24,452 nucleotides of DNA, from assembly GCA_001839685.1 (NCBI GenBank), contig MLAK01001052.1, positions 9,164 to 33,615 on the forward strand. Reading direction: 5' to 3'. Origin of the DNA: Tritrichomonas foetus. Taxonomy: Eukaryota; Parabasalia; Tritrichomonadida; Tritrichomonadidae. The notes below the pieces were generated by a model. It ran no database searches. It was not told the origin of the DNA and saw nothing but the letters and a program-made list of their open reading frames with translations. Made by a program: the position numbers and the translations under genes. Shown here in pieces: positions 8,995 through 19,959 of the stretch; within the stretch, counting starts at the first letter, position 1; each line of letters starts with the position of its first letter.

Positions 8995-11900
8995 ATGAAT
9001 CAAGATGTGATAAATTCTATGGCAGAAATGATTACTTTGATCCTCGTCGAATTCGATAAAAAGGATGAGGACACCCAAGTCAGGCTTTTATTGCAAGTCA
9101 TTCCATTTTTCCAAGAAATATTGTCGTCAGTCACGCCGAAAATCGCCCGCGGAAACAATCAGCTGCTTGATGCATCGAATATGTTTATCACATCGACCCG
9201 AAAATGCCTTCAGACTTTAACGAAAGACGCAGATAGTCTTCAAAATTTAACTTCGATTTTGAACCTTTTTACTTCTTCTTGCCTCGCAATCGAATGCAAA
9301 GATGCCATTTCCGAGCTCGTTGTGACACTTTTCATGTATCGAGATATTCCAAACGCCGAGTTAAAATTATGGGAAGATATATTTACCAACTTTTTCGCAA
9401 AAGCTGAATTGCGCGTAAAATTTTTCAATGAGGGTGGATTTGATCAAGCATTAATCGCTTTTATTGACGAACCAACAAACTTTTTGGCAATATTGACCCT
9501 GAATCAATTTGCGAAATACGCAGAACACTTTTTACAACCGGAATTTTCATCAGATGTTTCATCTCTTTTTGTAATTAGTAAAACACTTTGTGAGCTCTCA
9601 ATTCCATCTGCGCATTTTATTGCATCAATTTTGGAAAAGTTATCATCAAGCCGAACTGATTATTTCATTAAATATTTTGGCTTAAGTGGTGGATTTTCAG
9701 CGCTTGCTGATTATATTCTTGATCATCAAGAAGATGATTTTTTGAAATATTTAGAATTTTTCACAAGCATGGGCTTAATGAATGCAAAAAGAGATAACCC
9801 TGTAGTTGCAGCAATGGTGGCGATCATTTCATCTGAAAAATGTTCTAAACCAATTCGACATCGTATATTATTTTTCATGGAAATTATTGTAAAATCATCT
9901 CAAACTAGAGATGCACCATTCACAGCTTCTCAGATTCAATCGCTTGCCGAAAATTTCCCATTAGATGATATTGATGCAGTTAATAAGTTTTTGGCTTTGC
10001 TCACTCAAATAATTATTCATACAGATTTTGATTTTTCGTCAGTTTTACCAACATTTATGCGTTTTATGACCTACCAAATGTTCCATGAACATGATTTATC
10101 AGATTTATTATCAATTTTTCAACTTTACCCCGATTTTACATCAAAGTTCATTGACCAATTACTCGATAATATGATTGGGGATGATTCTGTTGATGATTTT
10201 TCAAAAATGGCAAATAAATATGACATTTTCCTCCCATTTTTAGTTCAAAACTTCACGAATAATTTAAATCAAGAGAAAAGAAAACGAGTTTTAAGACTTA
10301 CAATTCTAGCTAATCCATTTTATACTTTTCAAGGAAGTGGCACTTCATGTGTTCATTCAATTATTTGTAAGAAAGATGGATATATATTTACTGATCATAT
10401 TTTTGATTGTGTTGAAGAATTAGCAGAAGGAAAAAATGACATTTCATCATATTTGAAATTTTTATCTTCAACAATTAATTCATCGCCGAATTTTAGAAAT
10501 CAATGTATTGAAGAAAAGATTCATTTCAGAGTGATTTCATATTACCACAGATTCCAAATCTGTGGTTCTGTTATTTTTGATTTTTTAGCAAATTTAGCAC
10601 AAAATCGATATATGCCTGGTTTTGATTTCGAGGTTGCTGAGAAATTGATATCTTTAGAATTCATGAAAATGAACAAAGATCAAATTTTGCTCCTTGCACT
10701 TGGCTTGCCTCAAAATAAACAAATACAAGATGGAACTTTATGCTTCCCTTCATTACTTGGATATTGCTCTGAATATGTTTTCGAAGATCCTTATGATCTT
10801 TGGATTTGTGGAGAATATGCTTTAGAAAATTGGCTTAAAACAACAAATAAATCAATTGCAGAATTCCCTTCTATTGTGAATACTGCCTGCTATAATTTGA
10901 AATTAAATTATTTAGAAGATTTAATCAATTATCCAGAATTATTTTGTAGAATTTGTCAAAAGCTTGAACCGAATCCACCACTTTATGTTTTTCTTCGTGG
11001 AATTAGTTCAGCTTTAGAAATAAAAAGTCAAAAAGCCAAAAGTTTTTGCTTCTGGTTCAAAACATTTAGAAATATTAGTAAAAAACCAACAACATTCCTT
11101 CAACTTGGAACAACAACGATACTAAATTTAATTGGAAATGAAGTTAAAAGTGATTCTTCAACAGTTTTATATCAATTCCTTCCTGATACTTGGACTTTTT
11201 GTTATATTTCCATTCATTCAGATACCATATCAATTTCATTTGATTTGAATCATAGTATTTCATTTAAAGTTGATAAACTATCATTTATTTTCGGCGGGAA
11301 AAAGTGTGATTGCACGTGGTTAATTGGTGGATATATTCGATTTTTTGCCGATAGTATCTCAAGCGAAAAACTTAATTCAATTAAATCAGTAGGAGTTCAT
11401 TCTGGGAAATCATTCGGTGAATGTAGAATTAAATACCCAACACCAATTAAACAAGATGATATTAATTACACAGTGAAGCCAGTCACAATTTATTCTCTTT
11501 GGAATTATATTCATAATGTTGAAACAAATCTCTCCTTCATTTTTAGACGAGCAATGGAATTACTTCAACAAAATAATGTTAAGGATGCAAAATTTATGCT
11601 GAAATCGTTATGTTATTTATCAAAGAGAAATGTTGTTAATCAAAAAATCTCAAAATTCGCCAATTTTGTTTCTGTTCTATTTAATACATCACCAGAAATT
11701 ATTGATGATGATGTTTTTGAAACTATTGTGAATACTTTTGTTGATGATTCCAAACGAACATTTAATTGGAGAAGTTTCTTTTTATTTATATCAGATTTTT
11801 ATTTATTCTGTACTTCTTTATCTTCAAAAATAATACCAACGTTATTTTCACTTATTTCGACTTATCCAATTGAAAAAGATTCTGTTCGTCAAGCAATTAT

Positions 11901-14900
11901 CATTTTCATTTCTTACTTTTTGTCAATGCCAGAATTCAATCATGAATTAGACAATTCTATTCTCGAAATGATTGAAATCCTTCGTCCTGATCCACAATTA
12001 TTATTAGTATTTCTCACAAGCTATCCTGGACTTTTAGATGGTATTGTTGATAATTCAACCCCATACCAAATCAAAAGCGGTGATAAAAATATAACAACAT
12101 TTATCGAAATGTTTGCACGAACTAGATGCACAAAATTCAATCAATATTATCTACTTTCAGTTTTACCACCACATGATTCCATGCTATTGGTTACAGCCCT
12201 ACTTCAAATGCCTATTGACCATTTAGAAACAAGTTTTCTAATAAATTCTTGCTTTAGAAATTGTTTTATAAAAGAAGCATGGATCAATTATCTTTATATT
12301 TGTACACATCGATCAAATACATTAATTGATCCAAAGAAAGCATCTTTAGAAAACTTTGATTTATCATATTTGGATACATTAATCAGAATGATTTCAATTT
12401 TAGTATCTGCTTGTTTTAATATGAAAGAAGTAGGATATTGGACCCAACTCGCAGGTAAATTAATCGAAGATTTAGTTAAAATCGTACCAACAATCACTGA
12501 AAAAAGCATCAAAAGAAAATTTAAGTTTTATCTTTTACAATTAATGACATTAGGCCATAAATTAGATTATGATACTCCATTTCCACCTTTCCCTAATGCA
12601 CAAAAAGCTGGAGATGCAATGAAATATGCACAAACACGTGGAATTCGATTTCCTGATGGATTGGGCCAAGAATATACATTTTCTGATGTCACCTTGAACA
12701 AAAAACCAGAAAAGGTAGCAACAGTGTTAAAATATATTTTAGCAGCAACACCGAGCGAATTATATATCCGATCACATGCACCATACCACATCCATTCAGA
12801 TCGATCGAAAGAAGTCAACGAACAATTCGACAGTAATCAAAGTTTACTCGCTAAAAATTGGGAAGTTTATGTTCAACATTTAGTTCAGAATTTTGAAGGC
12901 GTTACTTCATATGGAGAAATCGAAGATTATCGAAATAATCCATTATTTGAACCCATTGTTCGACTTCTTTCAACACTTGCTCTACATTTTGAATCACTTC
13001 ATCCCATTATCTTCTATGGGATGACTATTACACCAAATAAATTCTTCCTTGATCTTCGTGCCCAAGTAATTACAAAAGCACTTGAATTATGTAAGGATAC
13101 AAATACACTTAGGATGTCACTTATTCATATTGCTTGTGAATCTGCTCTTTGTGGATGGATGACATCACAATATACTGATATAATAACTTTAGTTTATACA
13201 ATTTTATCACATTTCAAAGAAAGCAAAGAAAGCTTCCCACTTATTTTCTATTATGCTGTTTATTTTGGATTTGATATAGTACCAGTTGTTCAAATTCCAC
13301 AATTAATGAAATTGATTTCAGATAATAAGAGCCATTTTGTATCTAGCCAGTTCTTGCAGAATTTTGATCTTTGTCTTGGTATCATTGGTAAAATGAATAC
13401 TATATTTGGCTCACTTCCATCTCAAACTTTTATTCCATTTTGGAAATATTTTGGCAAAAGTTTGAAATCATCTGATTCATTTTCTAACAATTGGACAAAA
13501 TATTTTCCAAATCTTGACAAAAGGGTGCTACTTTCAGCTTTTACTGTTATGGCAAATGATGGAATCGATCCATTCTTAAAGTGGAGAACTAAGCATGATG
13601 ATTTTACCGATATTGAAATTGAATTAAATGATTTTTCTGAAAAATTAAATGACAGTTGTCTCACTTGCATCAATGATTTAATCGAAAAAACAATTCAAAA
13701 ACGACAAGCACAAACTTTAGAATTTGTTAAAGAATCAGAGCACTTCTTAATTCATTATTCCCATAAAAATACATATTCCCGGACAATTGCTGGATCTATT
13801 AGGATGATTTCACGTGAAATATTCATTTTTGAAAATTTATTCAAAATTAGAGAGCGTGAACTTTTTGTATCAACAATCTATGGATTTAAATTCAATCAAA
13901 ATAATAATACAGATGCACCGAAAAGGAAAGCCTTATCTATTCTTTCAGATCCTTTGTATCCAACGAGAAGACTTGAAACATCATCACTTGAGTATAACAT
14001 TCCAAGTTTCCCTGACGGTTCAGATGAGCAAATTTTCCCAGGTGATGAAACTCCACCACTTAAAATTCAACTAACAAGCTATCCAAAATGTGTCTCTGAT
14101 TTATTTGTTTATTGTGAAGACCAAATTAACTTTTTATTAAAATATTCGCCACTTCAAGTTCATCTTCGGTTTGCTCAATTTCTTAATGTTTCACCTCAGC
14201 AAAATTATGCGATATTACATTTAGTCCTTAATAAAGGAAAGCCATTTTCACATGCATGCAGTTGCTCTATTCTTTATGGTGTTGATGTTTTAGAAGGTGC
14301 TTTCCTTGCAGGTGAAAAGTATTTCATGTTTGTTGAAGGTTTAAAAATTATTAGTAAAAACGAAGCAATTTTTGAGCATTCAAATGATTTAAAAGCTCAG
14401 TGTTTTTACATGTTCTCAATTTTAACAGGACACTTAGGAAAACCAAGATTAATTCAAGGTCATCCATCTATTAAATGGTCATCCAATGAAGTAATTTCTG
14501 CTACACAACATTTATGGCTTCATAAACCATTTTCTATTGCTTTATTCTTCTTGAGAGGCTATAATTTCGTTTTGAACTTAAATAATAAGAAAGATTATAC
14601 TTCGTTATATTCCATGTTTAAGAAGAATGCATCATCTAACTTAGATAGTGCACCACCTTTATCATCAGCTAGATCACCAGTGAATTCCGCCAGAATTCTC
14701 CAAACTAAAGCTAAAGATGCACAATATTTATGGGCCAATGGTGAAATTTTCACTTATACATATCTTTGTATGCTTAATCGATATGGGAAAAGACTTACTG
14801 CCGATTATACACAGTATCCAGTTTTCCCATGGATAGTTGCTGATTATACATCTACTTCTGTTAATCAAATTATTAATAATAGTTCTACTTATAGAGATCT

Positions 14901-16665
14901 TTCCTTACCAATTGGACAACTTAATCCTGATCGTTTAGAACACTTCGATGAAACATATGAAGATAGTGAAGGTGAATATTATTATGGAAGTCATTATATG
15001 CATTTTGGATGTGTCATGTATTACAATTTTAGACTTGATCCATTCAGTCTCATTTTTTATTTCTTCCATAAAGGCTGGGATCATCCTTTCCGACTTTTCA
15101 CAAGTATAAAAAATGCTTGGAATACATCATTAACTGCTACTGCTGATATTAAAGAAGTTGTTCCTCAATTTTTTGTTGTTCCTGAATTAATGACGAATAA
15201 ATCCTGCTTACCAATGAATGATCAATGCGCAAATGTCGAACTACCAAACTGGGCTAAAAATCCACGTGATTTCACAACATCACTCCTCAAATTTTTAGAA
15301 TGTAATAAAGTTACATCTGATATAGCAGGTTGGATTGATTTAATTTTTGGTGAGAAAGCTCGAAACCAAGCAGCTATTAACGCCAAAAATGTTTATCCTT
15401 CCCACTGTTATCCCAATAACAGTGTATTTACAAATCATACTGAAGATGATGGTGAAGATCTTGATGAAGCTGAAATGGGCGTTATGAGAGAATCCAATGC
15501 AGCTCGAATTATCAACTTTGGCCAATGCCCAGTTCAATTATTTACTAAACCTCATCCAACAGCAAAACTTGAAAAGAGAAGTTGGCAATCTGTTGAATCA
15601 TCATCCAATTGGCAAACTTTACGAGTTGAATCATTCTCAATGCCACCTTACACATCAATGGTAATGTCTAATTATGTCATTACTGTAAATATTAAAGGCT
15701 CTGCTATTTTACCAAATGGACAATTTGTAATTTTGAAAGATAACAAAGTTACAATCACCAATAAGAATTATTCTTCAGAAACCGTCATTGAACTTGAAGA
15801 ATCATGCAACAGTACAAGTACAAGTACAATTTCTATATCACCTGATGGTCTTTACTTAATGGTTGCTCGTGATGAGGGTGCTTTAATAATTGCTCGACTG
15901 TTCTACTCTAGAGGTGATGTAAGTCATGCAAAAATAATCATGTCTTTTGGAACAGAACCAAATATTACAGCAACAGCAATTTCTTCTGCACATTTCATTG
16001 CATTTGCTGCACATAAAAACGTCATATCACAATACGATTTAGGTCTTCTTCAAAGAATCGATGAAAAAATTGAATTTCCTTTCGATATTCGAAAAATTGA
16101 AGTTGATGATATTGCAGCAATTTTCGTCGTTTACGGTGATAAATCAATTGCTTTATGTTCAATTAGTGGTGAGATACTCTTCAAAGAAACAAATATAAAT
16201 AGTAACATTACTGCTTCTTCAATTACACAACTTCCTGAACATTTCGATGATAGATTCATTGTTACTGGACATGAAGATGGAACTGTTATCTTTTGGGGAA
16301 TATCATTTGCAGACAACAAATTTATTTTATTAAAGAATGATCAAATTGTAAATGAACCAATTTTGACAATTTCGCTTTCACCAAACGCACAAAGAATGAT
16401 TGTTGGATCAGCAAATAATATTTCACATCTTGAAGCTATTGATTCAACTTTACCACATCTTAAGAAAACAACATATGCTTCTGTTTGCGCTTGCTGCAAT
16501 AATGATTTAAAGAAAGGTGCAGCAGTATGTGTGGAATGTAGAAGATTCATTTGCTATAAATGTGGAAAGAAAGATACTTCAACAGCAATTGGTACACTGA
16601 AACCAACATATACTTGTACAATGTGTCAACAAAAAATTCAACTCCAAGGTGATGGTGAGTATTAA
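8995..16665 (+). CDS. BEACH-domain protein with PH-BEACH, WD40 and C-terminal FYVE-like zinc finger
   Basis: A 2556-aa scaffold of the BEACH family (the group containing ALFY/WDFY3, LRBA and lvs proteins), which works in membrane traffic, vesicle fusion or selective autophagy. The first ~1700 residues look like the helical armadillo-type region, with a beta-rich ConA/LamG-like insert near 675-800 (FCFWFKTFRN onward), as in other family members. A PH-like domain precedes BEACH at about 1750-1880. BEACH itself spans about 1906-2145 and has the hallmark motifs YPVFPWIVADY, YRDLSLPIGQLNPDR, YGSHY, PQFFVVPELM, ELPNWAKNP and GWIDLIFGEKA. Degenerate WD40 repeats fill about 2210-2480. The C-terminus carries eight cysteines in four CxxC pairs (2498/2501, 2512/2515, 2520/2523, 2541/2544). 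This PH-BEACH-WD40-finger order matches ALFY. No introns are needed. AATAAA lies about 100 bases downstream. Confidence 0.95.
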   Translation: MNQDVINSMAEMITLILVEFDKKDEDTQVRLLLQVIPFFQEILSSVTPKIARGNNQLLDASNMFITSTRKCLQTLTKDADSLQNLTSILNLFTSSCLAIECKDAISELVVTLFMYRDIPNAELKLWEDIFTNFFAKAELRVKFFNEGGFDQALIAFIDEPTNFLAILTLNQFAKYAEHFLQPEFSSDVSSLFVISKTLCELSIPSAHFIASILEKLSSSRTDYFIKYFGLSGGFSALADYILDHQEDDFLKYLEFFTSMGLMNAKRDNPVVAAMVAIISSEKCSKPIRHRILFFMEIIVKSSQTRDAPFTASQIQSLAENFPLDDIDAVNKFLALLTQIIIHTDFDFSSVLPTFMRFMTYQMFHEHDLSDLLSIFQLYPDFTSKFIDQLLDNMIGDDSVDDFSKMANKYDIFLPFLVQNFTNNLNQEKRKRVLRLTILANPFYTFQGSGTSCVHSIICKKDGYIFTDHIFDCVEELAEGKNDISSYLKFLSSTINSSPNFRNQCIEEKIHFRVISYYHRFQICGSVIFDFLANLAQNRYMPGFDFEVAEKLISLEFMKMNKDQILLLALGLPQNKQIQDGTLCFPSLLGYCSEYVFEDPYDLWICGEYALENWLKTTNKSIAEFPSIVNTACYNLKLNYLEDLINYPELFCRICQKLEPNPPLYVFLRGISSALEIKSQKAKSFCFWFKTFRNISKKPTTFLQLGTTTILNLIGNEVKSDSSTVLYQFLPDTWTFCYISIHSDTISISFDLNHSISFKVDKLSFIFGGKKCDCTWLIGGYIRFFADSISSEKLNSIKSVGVHSGKSFGECRIKYPTPIKQDDINYTVKPVTIYSLWNYIHNVETNLSFIFRRAMELLQQNNVKDAKFMLKSLCYLSKRNVVNQKISKFANFVSVLFNTSPEIIDDDVFETIVNTFVDDSKRTFNWRSFFLFISDFYLFCTSLSSKIIPTLFSLISTYPIEKDSVRQAIIIFISYFLSMPEFNHELDNSILEMIEILRPDPQLLLVFLTSYPGLLDGIVDNSTPYQIKSGDKNITTFIEMFARTRCTKFNQYYLLSVLPPHDSMLLVTALLQMPIDHLETSFLINSCFRNCFIKEAWINYLYICTHRSNTLIDPKKASLENFDLSYLDTLIRMISILVSACFNMKEVGYWTQLAGKLIEDLVKIVPTITEKSIKRKFKFYLLQLMTLGHKLDYDTPFPPFPNAQKAGDAMKYAQTRGIRFPDGLGQEYTFSDVTLNKKPEKVATVLKYILAATPSELYIRSHAPYHIHSDRSKEVNEQFDSNQSLLAKNWEVYVQHLVQNFEGVTSYGEIEDYRNNPLFEPIVRLLSTLALHFESLHPIIFYGMTITPNKFFLDLRAQVITKALELCKDTNTLRMSLIHIACESALCGWMTSQYTDIITLVYTILSHFKESKESFPLIFYYAVYFGFDIVPVVQIPQLMKLISDNKSHFVSSQFLQNFDLCLGIIGKMNTIFGSLPSQTFIPFWKYFGKSLKSSDSFSNNWTKYFPNLDKRVLLSAFTVMANDGIDPFLKWRTKHDDFTDIEIELNDFSEKLNDSCLTCINDLIEKTIQKRQAQTLEFVKESEHFLIHYSHKNTYSRTIAGSIRMISREIFIFENLFKIRERELFVSTIYGFKFNQNNNTDAPKRKALSILSDPLYPTRRLETSSLEYNIPSFPDGSDEQIFPGDETPPLKIQLTSYPKCVSDLFVYCEDQINFLLKYSPLQVHLRFAQFLNVSPQQNYAILHLVLNKGKPFSHACSCSILYGVDVLEGAFLAGEKYFMFVEGLKIISKNEAIFEHSNDLKAQCFYMFSILTGHLGKPRLIQGHPSIKWSSNEVISATQHLWLHKPFSIALFFLRGYNFVLNLNNKKDYTSLYSMFKKNASSNLDSAPPLSSARSPVNSARILQTKAKDAQYLWANGEIFTYTYLCMLNRYGKRLTADYTQYPVFPWIVADYTSTSVNQIINNSSTYRDLSLPIGQLNPDRLEHFDETYEDSEGEYYYGSHYMHFGCVMYYNFRLDPFSLIFYFFHKGWDHPFRLFTSIKNAWNTSLTATADIKEVVPQFFVVPELMTNKSCLPMNDQCANVELPNWAKNPRDFTTSLLKFLECNKVTSDIAGWIDLIFGEKARNQAAINAKNVYPSHCYPNNSVFTNHTEDDGEDLDEAEMGVMRESNAARIINFGQCPVQLFTKPHPTAKLEKRSWQSVESSSNWQTLRVESFSMPPYTSMVMSNYVITVNIKGSAILPNGQFVILKDNKVTITNKNYSSETVIELEESCNSTSTSTISISPDGLYLMVARDEGALIIARLFYSRGDVSHAKIIMSFGTEPNITATAISSAHFIAFAAHKNVISQYDLGLLQRIDEKIEFPFDIRKIEVDDIAAIFVVYGDKSIALCSISGEILFKETNINSNITASSITQLPEHFDDRFIVTGHEDGTVIFWGISFADNKFILLKNDQIVNEPILTISLSPNAQRMIVGSANNISHLEAIDSTLPHLKKTTYASVCACCNNDLKKGAAVCVECRRFICYKCGKKDTSTAIGTLKPTYTCTMCQQKIQLQGDGEY

Positions 16666-17055
16666 TTGAATTTGTATGAATTTACATTTTTTTTTTTTGT
16701 TTTACTAATGTTTTCGAATTATTGTTTATTATTTTCATGTATTTTCTTCTTTAAGCTTACTTAATAAACTTTGCGAATATATTTTTGAACTCTCTTTTAA
16801 ATATTTATATAAATTTGTTCATTCGCACAAACTTTTTTCTAAAATGATTTTGGTGAATTTAAAGTTTTGATCCAAAATGCTCCATCGAAAAAAGTAGTTT
16901 ATAAATCGAAAAAAAGTAGTTTAAAATAGACCTTTTATTTCGATTTTGCAAACATGAACAATGAAAGATCATATTAATCAGTTTGACATATTTCATATAA
17001 CATATCATTAAAAAACGGTCGCCAAAATCCAAAGCAAACTCAAAAAAATCATAAA
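16666..17055. other. intergenic with a short tandem duplication
   Basis: About 390 AT-rich bases between two same-strand genes. AATAAA at 16763-16768 could serve the BEACH transcript. A roughly 20-bp imperfect duplication (ATCGAAAAAAGTAGTTT core) occupies 16884-16903 and 16905-16925. No gene is seen. Confidence 0.6.
17049..17053 (+). promoter_or_regulatory. initiator-like TCATA next to BRWD-like ATG
   Basis: TCATA with its putative +1 A at 17051 lies five bases before the ATG at 17056. It matches the trichomonad initiator TCA(+1)Py(T/A) and would give a 5-base leader. Further matches lie at 16993-16997 and 17005-17009, so the true start site is undecided. Confidence 0.4.
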
Positions 17056-19959
17056 ATGAATGATGAAGATGTGAAGCGTGAACTTGTAATTATGCTTGCA
17101 CACTTTATCAGAAGCAAACAGCCAGAAGTTTACGAAAAATTCGCAACGTATTGCGACGAGAAAAAATTATTTCCATCAACGTGCAAATCACTTGACGAGG
17201 CTCTAGATTTACGATATAAACATTTTCCTGCGAATCAATTCCAAAATTTCATTCAATCGCTTTTGCCGAAAGATGATTACCCATCAATTTTCCGACGAAT
17301 TACGCCTTTTCGAACACCAATTCCAGTTCTCCCTTTCAGAACGGTAAATCCCATCAAGCGCATTTTTTGTCACAGAGAATCAATATATTGCTTAATTATG
17401 GATCCATTAGGCCGAATCCTTGTTACTGGCGCTGATGACTATAAAATCAAGTTGTGGACACTCCACAACCTTGAGCCCATTTGTACGTTAAGCGGGCATG
17501 AAAATTGTGTAACAAATGTCTGCTTTAATCCACTCTGCACGCTTCTTTTGAGCTCATCACATGATAAAACGATACGTATTTGGTCACTTGTTGATGGTTC
17601 GTGTTTAGCAGTCCTTTGTGACTTCACCACAAACTTGGTTCACTATGCCACTTTTTCACCAAGTGGTTCAATGATTGCAGCGGCTTGTGAGGATGGCACT
17701 ATACCAATCTGGCTTACTCGGGACGCTTTGGAGTCACTCAGCCCGTGCAGAATTATTAATACAATAGGAAAAGGGCCAGCTGCTTGGATTGCTTTTTCAC
17801 CTGGTGGTGAATTTATTTCATACACCTGTGAACCATCCGTTGTTGTTGTAATAGCTCTGAAAACAATGACTACATTTCAATTGGAGTTACATTCTTCGCT
17901 GGTTGGTTTAACAACCTTCACGTCATCATATTTTGTAAATGGTGCTGATGTTGCACCAAGGTTAATAACCGCGAGTAATGAAGAAGGGATCGCTGCTATT
18001 TGGGAAATGGAAAATTTCACATTCAAACCAAAATACATTTTTAAATTAACTGGGACAGGACGACGACCAACGAAAATCCAAAAATTCGCGTGGGATGTTG
18101 ATGAGCATCTTCTAGTGATTGCAAAATCAAATGGAGTTTTCGTGTGTGATACATACACAGGTGAAATTGTCGGTCAATTACCACCAGTAACAGCATTTGA
18201 AGATTGTACATGTATTGCAGCTAATCCTGTCTATCGTGAAGTCTTCTTTTTCGGAAACTCTTCAGGTTTTGTTGCAATTGCTGATATTTGTCGAAATGAA
18301 ATTCTCACAGAGATGAAATGTGCGGAAGATACAGGATTTCTTGATGCTGTATGGTCAAAAGATGGTCAGTGGATTTTTGCATGTGATTCGCTTGGTTCTA
18401 TTTCCACTTTTTGTACATTTGGACCAAATGATAGTCTTCGAAAAGCCTTCCCGGATTTCATACTTGGCGACTTATTCGAAGATGATTCAAACCCCGGAAT
18501 TTATGTTGATCGAAATGGTCAAAAAGTGAAACCACAACCAAGAAAACATGATCTTCGCGCACTAGATCTAGAGTTAATGACTTTACAAGCACCATATTTA
18601 AGGAATTGTGCAATCGAACTGAATCTAATAATGAAGATGTCTGCACCTGATCGACAAACAATTACAAGTTCAACATCAGCAACAATTGGACCTCCACCTT
18701 TGCATGTTCATATCTCACTTGAATATCCAGTAAATCCTGGTGGCCAGCCACACATTTCTATCCAAGGGTCAAGCGATCAGGAAGAAGAAGAATCTGATGA
18801 ACAACCTACTATTGTATCAGATAATGACAATTGGTGTTTTGAAGATGAAGAAAGCGTTAAAAGGTTCTTTAAATCGAATTACAATCCTTTTAATGATCCT
18901 AATTGTCCACTTTTTGACATTTCAAATTCATCTTCTTTAAATTCACATTCAGATGAAAACATAGGACAGTCTAGTTCATTTTCTTTTGATAATCTAAATA
19001 ATTTTCAAAAAACTACATCAATGATTTTATCAGATGATTTGCCGTCTGGATTCTGGCCAGAATGGGCAACATGTATTGCATGCGATGATAATTTATTCAT
19101 TCCTCAAGTTGGCGACGAAGTTGTTCTTATATGGTCTGCTTATATGAAATTTATTAAAGAAGCAAAAGAAAACATTTTAACGAAAACCAATCAGAAATCT
19201 GAGAAACTACCAGAAATTGCAAGATGTAGTATTCAACAGTTAACTCCAGATGAAGATGGAATGATCTTAAAATTAAGTACACCAGCATTGCCTTCATGGT
19301 TTACAGTTTATTTCCCAATTCCTGAAGAAGTCACCTTTTTGATCCCTTTACATAAATTTAAACTGGCCAAAAAAGTATCCAAAAGTTTGAAAGTTGGGGA
19401 TAAAGTCATTGTTCCTTTTGTAGCTGACGACGATGGTGGAATTGAAAACTATACTGGTCGTATAACAGAAATCAATCCGAAGTTAATGAATGAACCATTT
19501 GAATCAATAATAGTTGATTGGGGTCATGGTGAGAAAACAAAAATTTCACCATGGGAAATTTTATATTTAAATGATACAGAAATAAACTATATAGATAATA
19601 ACGTAAGATTAGAAGGAATTGAAACTGGAATGCTGTCAACACTTGATTCTTTAAATAGCGAGAATAAATACAATGCATTGAAAACAATCCACCATTCAAC
19701 TTTGACGTCCATTTATCTCAAAAATATATCATCACCTATGACTCTGAATTTTTTAAGAGAGAGACTTGAAAGTAGCTACTACAGATCAGTGGATGCCATT
19801 TTTTATGATATCCAACTATTCCAAACCAACGCCGCCATTTTAAATGATCCTGGATCTCCTTCAGTTTCTGTTGCCAAAGATTTGCATAGCTTTTTGAAAA
19901 GAAATCTAGAAACTCTCTCACGCCAATATAGAGATAGAAGATCCCCGAAAACGAAGTAA
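17056..19959 (+). CDS. BRWD/PHIP-like WD40-cryptotudor-bromodomain chromatin protein
   Basis: A 967-aa nuclear chromatin reader related to animal BRWD1/BRWD3/PHIP. The N-terminal ~95 residues are helical. WD40 repeats follow (about 100-470; for example LSGHENCVTNVCFNP, SSSHDKTIRIWSL and SPSGSMIAAACEDGTIPIW). An acidic, Ser-rich linker (about 570-655) leads to the BRWD-specific block starting PSGFWPEWATCI and FIPQVGDEVVLIW, then VGDKVIVPFVADDDGG and VDWGHGEKTKISPWEI. This corresponds to the cryptic Tudor region that in PHIP reads methylated H3K4. The C-terminus is one bromodomain (about 855-960: SSPMTLNFLRERLESSYYR, then TNAAILNDPGSP), with the Asn expected to hold acetyl-lysine. Animal relatives have two bromodomains; here only one is seen. 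It lies 390 bases after the BEACH gene on the same strand. Confidence 0.88.
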   Translation: MNDEDVKRELVIMLAHFIRSKQPEVYEKFATYCDEKKLFPSTCKSLDEALDLRYKHFPANQFQNFIQSLLPKDDYPSIFRRITPFRTPIPVLPFRTVNPIKRIFCHRESIYCLIMDPLGRILVTGADDYKIKLWTLHNLEPICTLSGHENCVTNVCFNPLCTLLLSSSHDKTIRIWSLVDGSCLAVLCDFTTNLVHYATFSPSGSMIAAACEDGTIPIWLTRDALESLSPCRIINTIGKGPAAWIAFSPGGEFISYTCEPSVVVVIALKTMTTFQLELHSSLVGLTTFTSSYFVNGADVAPRLITASNEEGIAAIWEMENFTFKPKYIFKLTGTGRRPTKIQKFAWDVDEHLLVIAKSNGVFVCDTYTGEIVGQLPPVTAFEDCTCIAANPVYREVFFFGNSSGFVAIADICRNEILTEMKCAEDTGFLDAVWSKDGQWIFACDSLGSISTFCTFGPNDSLRKAFPDFILGDLFEDDSNPGIYVDRNGQKVKPQPRKHDLRALDLELMTLQAPYLRNCAIELNLIMKMSAPDRQTITSSTSATIGPPPLHVHISLEYPVNPGGQPHISIQGSSDQEEEESDEQPTIVSDNDNWCFEDEESVKRFFKSNYNPFNDPNCPLFDISNSSSLNSHSDENIGQSSSFSFDNLNNFQKTTSMILSDDLPSGFWPEWATCIACDDNLFIPQVGDEVVLIWSAYMKFIKEAKENILTKTNQKSEKLPEIARCSIQQLTPDEDGMILKLSTPALPSWFTVYFPIPEEVTFLIPLHKFKLAKKVSKSLKVGDKVIVPFVADDDGGIENYTGRITEINPKLMNEPFESIIVDWGHGEKTKISPWEILYLNDTEINYIDNNVRLEGIETGMLSTLDSLNSENKYNALKTIHHSTLTSIYLKNISSPMTLNFLRERLESSYYRSVDAIFYDIQLFQTNAAILNDPGSPSVSVAKDLHSFLKRNLETLSRQYRDRRSPKTK

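Noticed and set aside
8826..9059. 77-codon plus-strand ORF with a hydrophobic, signal-like N-terminus overlapping the BEACH start
   Set aside because: The hydrophobic start comes from T-runs. It overlaps the BEACH coding sequence in another frame and ends in Arg-rich shadow sequence. The BEACH ATG at 8995 is better supported.
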